NCBI GenBank assembly: GCA_015680685.1
Contig: MNCI01007684.1
Coordinates: 771,375-835,374, forward strand
Length of the DNA: 64,000 nucleotides
Direction of reading: 5' to 3'
Source of the DNA: Gnetum montanum
Lineage: Eukaryota > Streptophyta > Gnetopsida > Gnetales > Gnetaceae
Below the pieces are notes generated by a model. That model was not told the origin of the DNA. It ran no database searches and worked only from the letters and a program-made list of their open reading frames with translations. The position numbers and the translations under genes were made by a program. Of this stretch, positions 33,521 through 43,529 are shown one piece after another (positions within the stretch are counted from its first letter, which is position 1; each line of letters begins with the position of its first letter).

Positions 33521-34028
33521 GAGGTAAACGATTCTTGTTGGGAGGGTTTGTTCATAAAACAAAAACCACAAAATATAAATATTAAAATAAAACTATAAAA
33601 TTGAGTAAAAAGAAATAAATATTAAAATAATATTATATTTTTTTGACAAAAAACACTAAAATATGCTATTAAAAAATATTTTTTTAAAAAAATAAATGCA
33701 TGAAGTTGCAATATATATAAAATTTGAAAGGAAAAAATAGTGAAATTCAAAATTTTAGAAAAGTAAAATTTAAAACCAAATGATTAATAAAACCACCTTA
33801 CCAAAGTCAAGACTCAAGTAAGGGCCGTCAAAACACAAATCTAAAAATAGGATTGGAAAACAAGGGTTTAGAAGATAAATTTGAAAATAGGATGGGTGAT
33901 GACACTTGAAAATTTTCAGGAAACAAACTTTTGAGTTCAAAAAATAAAGGGCTTGAAAACTTTCAAAAAATAAAGTAAAATATTTTTTAAAATAAGGGTT
34001 AAAAACAAAGGTTTTTAGCAAAAAAGAA
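33521..34028. other. AT-rich DNA without a supported gene
   Basis: Poly-A/T-rich sequence, possibly decayed LTR or leader of element C. No coding signature. Confidence 0.4.
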
Positions 34029-34256
34029 AAAACTTGTTTAAAGAGACTATTGCCTAGGTTTTTAATATTTATTTCTTTTTACAATGACAAGATGACACAA
34101 AGCAATGGTAGCAACCAAGGACCAGGGAAAAGTTTAAATTTTATAGACTTTTTTTTGTTTGCTTTACTTTTTGAACGTCACATGGCCCTCTATATGTGAG
34201 ACTATTCTTGGGTTTTTTTGTACCAGGAGGCAATAGTCTCTTTAAACAAGTTTTTC
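34029..34256. repeat. Inverted repeat with 27-28 bp arms
   Basis: The arm at about 34030-34056 (CTTGTTTAAAGAGACTATTG and neighbours) is matched in reverse at about 34228-34254. The spacer is about 170 bp. Size and arm length would fit a MITE-like element; no clear target duplication is visible. Confidence 0.55.
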
Positions 34257-35359
34257 CCTTGGGTGTTGGTGCATCCAAAATTTCCACATCAACACCCTAT
34301 CAACCACTGTGCGCCTGAACTACCTACTAATGTGTGCTCTATAACTACTGCAGGAGAGAAAGGAGGCTGCTGGATCTTGCTGTCACCTGCCACATGCACA
34401 TGCTATCATAGTTTACCACCATTCGCAGCCACACCTACCAACCACATGCCTGGAGGAGTCAATAGAGGCTCAGAGATCTAATCCTGGTTCTTCCCACCAT
34501 GCTCTGCAGCGTGCCTTGCTACAGCAAGAGAAAGAGGAGGTTGCAAGTGCTGCCGACCGTCTACCACCACATCGCTGCCCTAGTCCAGGGAGAGAGGAAA
34601 GGTTGCCTGTTGCTGCAGAAAGAAAAAGAAAACCTTGGTTTCCTGACCAGGTGCCCCTTTATTGCCGCTCACCCAACGGTTACGCACACTACCCTCATGT
34701 AATGCCCAATGTAACATCCCTGATGACCATTAGTAACTCCCCATAACTGTCAGAACGTTCTAGTACGCACAACACTATGGAGTCACAATGGTCTACTATG
34801 TGAATTATAGGTTGTGGGTTAGCCATCACCTTAAAGTAGTGTAACTGCAAAGCAAATGTTTCCACCAATTGTTTATAGAACATAGCAAAATTTTGAAGAA
34901 AAGAAAAGAAGAGGTTGCATGAAAGGAGCGGGGAAACACTGTAACTGCAATGTATTTGGATGTGTTAATCTTAAATCTAACTCCACTTGTTTTGTTAAAA
35001 CCTGCAAAATCTTGAGCCAATTTCATCATTAAGGGTAGCATATGCTTATGATTATTAAAAGCTAAGATATTATTGGAAAATTGTGTTTCAATCCTTTACT
35101 CTATCATACCTTAGAATATGAAAAATAAGGTGGGTTTTGTTGAAATATTGTTATTATAATACCAAGAAACCATTTTCCGTTTTAATCCATGCCTTGCTTT
35201 TAGAGGTGTAAGTGAAGATAGCTAGTATGAATTTGATCCATGATTGATGTTTTTATTGATAAGTGACAATAATTTAAAGATTGCATGATACCTCTCATTA
35301 AAAGCACCTTTATTCAAATTGTGAGACCATATCCTAGTAAGTAGACTAATAAATCATGG
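34257..35359. other. Unassigned stretch with one Pro/Cys-rich open frame
   Basis: 34257-34746 is GC-richer than its surroundings and open in two frames for 60-85 codons (for example LPPHRCPSPGREERLPVAAE). I do not recognise it. 34750-35359 is AT-rich and shows nothing. Confidence 0.3.
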
Positions 35360-35409
35360 CCCCATGCCTACCATGGGCGATGTTCCCCATGCCTACCATG
35401 GGCGATGTT
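35360..35409 (+). repeat. Exact 25-bp tandem duplication
   Basis: Two identical copies of a 25-bp unit (starting CCCCATGCCTACCATGG) lie directly before the THO5-like exon. Confidence 0.85.
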
Positions 35410-38400
35410 GGCATCAACAAGATGTTAAGTCTGAGTATGCAGATATTGAGCTTGTTCCAGAGACAGATTTTTCCCAAATGCATTGGACCAGGTTAAGGCG
35501 GATCCTCACGGGAGGAAGACCCACACAAAAATATGTTGCACGGGCTAAACTATGAACTTTATCAGGTATTTGCTTTTTTTTATTTTCATAAGCTTTTCAT
35601 GTTAATTTTTATTGGAATCTTGGTGCTTTTCTTTTTTAAAAAAAATCCAGGTCAGTTAGACTGTAGTCGCTGCAAACCAAAATCCATAGTCCCCTGCAAA
35701 CCAAAATAATACTGAGAGCAAAACACAAGAGAAATTAGAACCGCCATAATGCTGAAACAAAAAAGAACAGTCAAACGGCCTAAACAACCATTAAAAGATC
35801 TGAGTAGTCTTATGGCATTGTTGGCCAGCAAACTGAAACTCATATAGTGGTAATGAAGTAGCATTTTAACTTAAAATGCATGCAACCAACTTTCGCCGAG
35901 AACATGAAGTTCCAAAAAGCAGTCCATTTTACTTGTTAAATTAGTCCATTTTACTTGTTAAATTATTAAGCATCTGTAACAACTAATGAAACATGTTTTG
36001 GGAAGCAAGAATCATTCTTCGTGTCTGTTGAACTGAATTTAGGAGTAGAAGCTTTCCACATAGGATGAGATTTTCTGAATAGTCGCTTCTCAACATTGTT
36101 CCTATTCTTTTAGGTTCCTGGATTTAAAAGAAAATTATACATTGAACGAAGTATCCTTATATTGCTGGGGATATTTGAGTATTGCATATCATACAATACC
36201 ATGTTGACTGTTGTGCCTTAAAATTGTTTACCTATTATATTTATGACTTTAAAATTACAAACTCCAAGTTGTTTATTCTCTTTGATAAAGGCAGTATGCT
36301 TTTTGTGCATTTAATTTATTTGGTTTTTTCTTATTTTTTGTAAAGAAAGGAGCTTTGTAAACAGCCATGTGAGTTACAGCAGCTGCGGAAAAAAAGTTTG
36401 ATAAATACAATTGCCAATCGTAAAAAGTTCATCTGAAGCCTTCCATCACATTTGAAAGCCCTCAAGAAAGCTTCATCTCTTGTTTAACATACTTGACTAT
36501 ATCCATTTAACAACACTTGGGTGTTCTTTATACAAAAAGAATCAAACAATATTAACTTGCAGACCTGCTTCCAGCCCCTCATTATATTCTGTATTCTTAA
36601 CTTTTATAGCACAAAAAGAAACTTTGAGGAGCATATTGACCTTGAAGTTATAGGGAGTATAAAAGATGCTCAAGCTTTTGCTCGTCAACAATCTAAAGAA
36701 GCAGGTGTGTAAATTTATTTATAAATAATTCCTTAGACTAATTATGTTTAGATTGTGTTAGTTGATGAGTTCTATTTTTCTTGAAATTGTTTTGTTGGAG
36801 GTGGTATTATCGAAATAGATAAGTTAAAATAGATTATGACATAGCTGATGAAGATGAAGATATTCAAAGGAGAAGGGAAAGGTCTAAAAAGATGCAAAGC
36901 AAAGAACACATTGATGCATGTGGGATTTATCAAGTTCATCCTCTCTCTGTCAGACTTAACATATTTGACAATGAGTCCTTCAATGTCTCAAAACCTATCA
37001 AGTTGGTTACCTTAAAGTTTGAGTACTATTGTAAAATTGCATGTTGTTACTATGGGAATTAATGGCTCTGCTATAAAGCCTGAAGAAAATTTTCTAATAA
37101 ATTTACTTCTAGATGACCCTGGTCTTGAACTTCCAAATGAGGTGATATATTACATATTAATTGTCTTTTGAGACCTACAATTTAGAAAATACCATCTTGT
37201 GTGGAGATTTTTTGTTTCATTTGGATGTTGACTTCTAGGTATCATGCATTTTTTCTACCAAGTTTGATTGTCATGTCTATCTGTTAATGTGCAGTGCATC
37301 AAACTTTGTATTTTTTTTCAACAAGTAAAAAGAAATTATTTAACAAAATAAAATATGAAGTATACTGAGATTATTCCTAGATCTTAATGATAAACCAAAA
37401 TGATAGAAAAGTTTGTGCATTATCGTAAGGCTTATTGTAGTGTGCAAAGGAGAGCTTTTCCTGTTTCATTTTCTTTTGTATTAACTAATAAGTTCATTTG
37501 AATTTGGATACAACTCCACCAATGATAGTTCTATGCTTAGATATAAAAGGAGGATTAGCATTAAGTTGACAGTTGGCTATAAAACCATGCCAAATCTCAT
37601 TGGTGGACATTTCACTACCTAGTATTAATCCTTCAATTAGATGGTAAAATTGATAAAGCTATAAAAAATAAAGTTGAGGTAGGATTGTCAAGATGAATAA
37701 GCTAGTGGTGTTTTATATGATCAAAAAATACCAATAAAATGAAAGAGATAATTTTAGGGAATAGCAATCATGTTTATTATCTTATATTTTTTATGATGCT
37801 GAATGTTGGGCAGTACAAATGAGGCATGAACAACAAATCAAAAATGTATAATCTCTATTATCAAACGAGCCATTAATAGCCTACATGTTTAACTGAATTT
37901 TAAAAAATAAGTTAGTTTCAAAGGTTCTAAACAATGTGCTTAATTATATTATACATTAGCATTTAATTTATGGAAACAAGGATAACTATACTATACAATT
38001 AAGGAAACAATTCTTTAATCAAAAGATATTTTAAATATTGTTGCTTTCAACTTCCATGAAGGCTTTTTGTTATTATTAGTGGTTGGTTTTCTTCCTATTT
38101 CATTGTGAACATATTTGAATTTGAAATTTATTTAGAAATATTTTGTAATGTTTTCTACAATATGCTTCAACTGATGATTATGTTATTCTCTTAATTTGTT
38201 TGAAGGAAGTAGCTTGATAACCTAGGCAAGCTAAAGTTTTTAGCTGTATACTACAAGGATATCCCATGGGTTATGCACACCCCTAAATGCTCTTTGCATA
38301 ATTGGTTTTCAATGGAAATTCAACAAAGCCAACTTTTAACTTCACTTTGCTAGTGGTGATGAAGCTGGAGTTGATGCCTCATTGATTTAAGATGATGATG

Positions 38401-38575
38401 GTAGTTCTTTGAAAGTTCAATTTGATAGTACAATAGAGGATGGAGAGCTATCATCAACAACACAACCTTTTACTCTATTAACACATGGAAATAAATCTTT
38501 TATGAAAGAATATTCTTTGGAAAGTTCCTATCATCTTACTTTAATTTCAAACCAATATTTATTGGATTCTGAGTG
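35410..38575 (+). pseudogene. THO5: THO complex subunit 5 pseudogene fragment with introns
   Basis: Exon-like blocks separated by GT-AG introns resemble plant THO5/THOC5, part of the THO/TREX mRNA-export complex. Block 1 (about 35420-35565) reads KSEYADIELVPE and, after a frameshift, MLHGLNYELYQ before GT. Block 2 (about 36347-36708) reads KELCK, SLINTIANRKKF, SLPSHLKALKKAS, a shifted PLIIF stretch, then IDLEVIGSIKDAQAFARQQ. Block 3 (about 36830-37140) reads DEDEDIQRRRERSKKM, GIYQVHPLSVRLNIFD, LVTLKFEYYCKI and, after a frameshift, LDDPGLELPNE. A later block near 38230-38570 (YKDIPWVMHTPKCSLHNWF, EDGELSSTTQPF) fits a downstream exon less surely. Retained introns mean a DNA-level duplicate, not a retrocopy. 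Stops and frameshifts show it is dead. Confidence 0.8.
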
Positions 38576-38579
38576 ATGC

Positions 38580-39620
38580 CAAGTTAAGTGATTAACTTTT
38601 GAAGCCACATGACCTTTCTGCATGCTAAGTTAGCAACAACATTTTCAGCTTTAGTTGGAGACTAATCAACATAAGAGTATTTCTAACTTTTCCAAGAAAC
38701 AACATCACCAAAGAGATTAAACACATATCTACTAGTCAATTTTTTACTATCAATATCATTGCCTTAATATGCATAAACAAATCCATGAAGTCCACTGGAA
38801 TTATTTTTGTAAAAAATCCTATAATTTACAGTAACACAAAGATATCATTATAGGATTTTTTACTATAAATAATGCAATATCATTATAGGAATATAGGGTT
38901 ACTGTAAATATCGGCTTATCATTTTCAATAAATAATGCATATTCCTTTCAATGTTATCATAATATTCTTATACATGTTAAACATCTTAATAGTTCATCCT
39001 CATTGAAACTATTTTCTCCCTCTTCATGTTGTTTCTCCTCATCTACCATGCTATCACCATCTTGTTTGCTAGGGGGAATATCCCCAGCTAAGGGAGGATG
39101 ATCCTCAAAGATTTCATTATTAATTTCAATATGTACATACCTAGGACTTACATTAAGTTTTAGCATTTTGAAGATTTCTCTTTTATAGATCCACATTTTT
39201 ATCTCAAGATGACATCTCAACTATAAATAACCCTTTTAGTTTCTGGGTTATGCAACTTATAAGCTTTGACATCATGTCCATCATCAAGAAAAATATATTT
39301 AACAAACTTAGAGTCTAATTTGAACCTATTAGATTTTAGAACATGTACATAAGCTAACAACTACAAATTTTTAAATAATTTAAATTAATAGATCTACCAC
39401 TCCAAACTTCCTCTAGAATTTTTCCATTAAGTGCTAATGAAGGAGATCTATTAATAAGATAACATGCAATTATTACTACTTCATCCTAGAAATGCTTGTT
39501 AAGATCAAATTTATTAACCATACACTTGGCATGTTTCATCAATGTTCAATTGAAGTGCTCTACTACATTTTGTTCAAGAGTCCTTAGAATGGTCTTCTAC
39601 CTTTAAATACCTTGTTGATA
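38580..39620 (-). pseudogene. pol: Degenerate Ty1/copia pol remnant
   Basis: Minus strand: 39600-39420 matches the integrase end (VVEHFN..TLMKHAKCM, ACYLINRSPSLALNGKILEEVWSG). 39340-39190 matches the post-integrase segment (FLDDGHDVKAYKLHNPETKRVI). 38810-38590 matches the RNase H end (SKKLTSRYVFNLFGDVVSWKS, SPTKAENVVANLACRKVMWLQKL). Most of RT is deleted. Multiple stops; an old insertion. Confidence 0.8.
38824..38918. repeat. Short inverted repeat inside the copia remnant
   Basis: ATTTACAGTAAC (38824-38835) is mirrored by GTTACTGTAAAT near 38907-38918. An internal direct repeat ATATCATTATAGGA occurs twice. It may be a small foldback insertion in the deleted RT region. Confidence 0.4.
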
Positions 39621-39639
39621 AAACCAAATTTTTGATCAT

Positions 39640-40496
39640 TGCAATATCATAACTACAATATTGTATCAATGATATCATAGCTACGATGTATTAGCCCATC
39701 CTATGTCATCATTAATGCAATGTCTCAAAATCTATGCAACCTATAAATACCAACACTTGAATGCACAATCAACAACTTTCCATTCCAACACTTAGCCAAA
39801 CTCTTGCAGTTTCATTTAGTAGTTTAGTGATAGCGTGAATGCCCATAGTATAGTATTGAGCAATTGTATGATGTCTTTATTCAAGTGAAATGTACTTGGA
39901 CACAGTTCATGACTAATAGTAAAGATCAAGATTGCTTTTTATCATTGTAGCATCCACTTAGTTTCCTTCATGTTTACTTAGAATAATTTTCTTTCTTTCT
40001 TAGTTAACCATTTCCATTTCGAGCACTTTACTTTACATGTTATTAGTAAGTAAAATGGATACGACTAGTTTCAAGCACTAAGTGTAGTTATCTGGTAACC
40101 TAGTAGTGGTGTTGCTTGATTCACTTAGTATTAACACCACTTGGTAATCCCAGTGATAACTACATGAAACCAAGGCATGTATGGTAGATCAGGACTAGAT
40201 ATCCATTACACTAGGCTAAGATATATTTATGTTTTCCTAGTTAATTATACTTATAATATTATCTTCAACTATGTTTACAAGCACTCAGAGCCTTAAAACA
40301 TCAATCAATCATTTTTCTTACTAAGAGTTAAACCATACACTTGAACTTCACTAACTCAAAGTGGAAATACAATGCTCTTAAACTTAACATCAATTACTAG
40401 CATAATTACATTTTCCATCCACAGATTATGATCTAATCATGTGCAAACACTTGTGACTTATAAGGTAGAGTGTTGGGATACCTCCACTGCTCATCA
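39640..40496 (+). repeat. LTR D1, related to the B LTR
   Basis: It ends CTGCTCATCA followed by TGGTGCCATTATTGCAG, a primer-binding-site-like sequence. It shares blocks with the B LTR: TTTATTCAAGTG, AAAGATCAAGATTGC.TT, and the TGGTAACC tract. A TATA box (TATAAATA) lies near 39749, preceded by GATATC-type palindromes. The left border is uncertain. Confidence 0.6.
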
Positions 40497-40509
40497 TTGG
40501 TGCCATTAT

Positions 40510-41459
40510 TGCAGATGTGTCAATGTGTGCTAAGTAATTGATCTTATAAAGTTTATTATGTCAAGAATCACAAAGTCTATTCTTACATCTTTAATCAATT
40601 CTAACAACACATACATAACTAATGAGTCATGTTCTAACACACTCCGATATCGAAGCCATGACATCAAATACCCGATGTTGGAGCCCAGGACGTGATGTCG
40701 GATATCTAATATCACAGGGTATACACCAACCTATAAATATAGTGCTTAAGCTCACGATTTGGAGTTAGTTTTCATAGTTTTTTCATAGAATAGTGAAGCT
40801 CTTATAGTTTTTTTTCTCCATAGTTAGAATATTTTTTGAGTGCCCGTAGCAAGAGTCTGAGTGTGCATGGATCTTTGTTCAAACACTAATGTACCTGAGC
40901 GTAGCAATGTGACGGGAACAAAAACAAACCCTTTTGATAATCTTTGCAGCACTGAGAATAGATTAATGTTTTCTTTAACGCACTTTCCTTTCATGCACTT
41001 TACTTTAAGTAATTAATTTCCAGTTGTTAATGAACACAAGCACGACCACTTCAAGCATATATATAGTGTTTGGTAACCCAACAACATTTAATGTTTGGTA
41101 GCCTAGTAGCACTAGATGTGTTCAAGATGTGTCCAAGAAAGTGGGATGGGTACTTATGTTAGGCTAGCTAGGTAGTGAATGAATTAGATCTCAAATTACT
41201 CTACCTTTCATTCTTGTTGTAGGTAATTAAAATTATAAAACACAAAATGATAAAAATCATGTACCTCAATTACACTTAAACCATATCCTTAAGCTTGACC
41301 AGTGTAGTTGGGAAGACAATGAACATTTTCAATGCCCATTTCACTTCCTAGAAGAACTAGTGCACTAGAGAACTATAGGTTCATGAAATTCAACTAGATC
41401 ATGTGTGAATGCCTTACTGATTTGTATGGTTGGACATAGGGGTACCTCACCCCTCATCA
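40510..41459 (+). repeat. LTR D2, related to the B LTR
   Basis: It ends ACCCCTCATCA and is followed by TGGCATCATTGTTGAGAAC, a primer-binding-site-like sequence. TATAAATA is near 40732, preceded by CCGATATCGA and GGATATC. The left border is uncertain. It is probably the 5' LTR of the element that continues to 42606. Confidence 0.6.
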
Positions 41460-41460
41460 T

Positions 41461-42606
41461 TGGCATCATTGTTGAGAACCTTTTGGTTGTTTTGTGCACT
41501 ATTTAGGATTTAGTGAAAATCATTCAAAATCATTAGAACAAACCTTAGAGTTATATCATATTTTACAACTACTACAACAAATTTAAAAGCACATTGTGTT
41601 TTTATCATCTAATAGAAAATGTCTTGTTCTCACAGGAGTGCTTCTCCACCCAAGTTTGATGGAGATCATTAGCCGGTGCCTTAACAATATCAAGTGGTAT
41701 ATGCTCATCCTAATAAGTATGTACCCAATTTCACCTTCATCCTACATTAAGATGAATAGTTACAATGGCATGACATGGAGGGCAACATTGTGTTGTTGCC
41801 CAATTGATCCATTCCTACAATGCTCCAACAAATGCTTATATGATGGGGTCTCTAGGAACTTCATGTTGAGTATGTTGTGCAAGATAGTAATGCTAGGGAT
41901 TATTGTCTCACTAAGGTACAACATCTATGGGATCGACAACTAGAACAACATTATGAATTTGCGAAGGATTTAATGATTTTCCATTCTTGCTGTGCCAAAA
42001 AGATGGTGGAGAATCCTTCTTTGGGGGTTTTCCATTCAGTGAAATTCCTCTCTTTGACTTTGATGAAGAAGGTTAAAACCAAAACCTATAGTCCACATTA
42101 TTCACAATCCTGGTTCTAGTAAGAATGGATCTAATAACAAAGAAGGATCCAAAGAGGCAAGCCAAGGTAGGGATGCAAACAAGAAATAAGATCCTGATCA
42201 TGGCTGTGATCACCAAAGAGGTGGTAGTAGGCACCATGATGGTGCTAGTCCTCCTTCCTCTTCACCTTCGTCTTCGTCTTCTTCTTCCTCTTCTGGCTCT
42301 AACCATGACTACAGGAGGTGACACCGTGATGGAGATTACCAAAATGACCAATGGGACTGAAATGATCGAAAAGACCATTGGGTAAAGCAAGATCAAGGGC
42401 ATGGACATTTAAGAGAGACACATCACCATGAATGAAGGGATAGTATAGGGCATTGTAGGCATCATAATCATGGTCTCAATGAGCCTTTTCTTGCTACCCA
42501 AAGTATGCTCAATATCATAGAGGTAGTATGAATTCCAACAAGATACATGAAGGATAGTTGGATCAAAAGGCTAGACATGAATAATATTTCTTGATTCGAA
42601 GGGGGA
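41461..42606 (+). pseudogene. Internal start of the element behind D2 (gag-like, unrecognised), cut by B-
   Basis: Open segments include SCSHRSASPPKFDG, QDSNARDYCLTKVQHLWDRQLEQHYEF and a Ser-rich then HRDGDYQNDQW region. Position after an LTR and primer-binding site suggests gag, but I cannot match a family. The sequence ends abruptly at the B- LTR. Confidence 0.4.
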
Positions 42607-43422
42607 TGATGAGTGGCGAGGTACCCCTACACTCAACCATACGAATACGAGCATTACATGCATGATCCTGTCAAACTCTACAAACAGACTAGTTGTGGCA
42701 TCTAGATAGTTAGCCTTAGGTCACAGTTTGCTGTCTACCCACTTGGACTAGTATTAGCTGTATTACAAATGGTTTAGTCCAGAGTGAGGTGTATGATGTG
42801 TTTCTATGCTAATGCTACTCCTGAGGACAATGGAAAGTAATATTGACTAAGCTAAGAGAGAAAGGGTGAGAGAGAATCTAAACTAGCCTAAGTGCGATGG
42901 GCATCCGTTCCTTGATTATCCATACACATCTTCGACTTCGTGCATGACTACTACTGGGATTACCAAGTGTAGATCCTAGGTACACTACTGGGTTACCAAG
43001 TAGTCATACTTAAATGCTAATAATCAAGTCGTACTTATTCCACATTTAACAAGAGTTTAGGGTGAGAATAGATTAACTAAGAAAGCATTAAATAGCAATT
43101 AATTAAATAATTAAACTAAGTGAATGTTGCAATGATGAAGTAATCTCAATCTTTATTCCTGGTCATGTGCATGTTCAAGTATGTCACACTTGAATAAGGA
43201 TGTTGTACAATTACAATTACCACACTGCAGGCATACATGGAGAGGAAAAGGGAGAGAAAGAAAATAAAACACTTAAACTAAACTTACAAAACTCCAAACT
43301 CAAAAAACTCAAAACTTGTCTATCTACGTCTTATTTATAGATGAGGAGACAGACCGTGATATCAGGTATGTGATATCACGGTTGGGCATGCGATATCGTG
43401 GTCACCCAATGATGACTCATCA
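42607..43422 (-). repeat. 3' LTR of element B-
   Basis: 816 bp; minus strand TGATGAGTCATCA...CCACTCATCA. TATAAATAA lies at about 43340-43331 (minus), preceded by GATATC palindromes (GTGATATCAC, CGATATCG). Confidence 0.88.
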
Positions 43423-43431
43423 TACCCCCAT
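43423..43431 (-). other. Polypurine tract of B-
   Basis: ATGGGGGTA on the minus strand lies directly before the 3' LTR. Confidence 0.72.
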
Positions 43432-43529
43432 GACTGAATGAAAACTCATCCTCAAGTTATAGTGATTACACAGTGGATAGGTATGGGATTATTGAATAGT
43501 GAAAATGGGGTTATGCCACAATGTGAAAT

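Noticed and set aside
33601-34028. AT-rich DNA as a matrix-attachment or origin region
   Set aside because: Only base composition supports it; it fits decayed element DNA equally well.
42240-42310. Simple TCTTCC-rich tract as a regulatory pyrimidine tract
   Set aside because: It encodes the Ser-rich part of a gag-like frame; no other evidence for a regulatory role.
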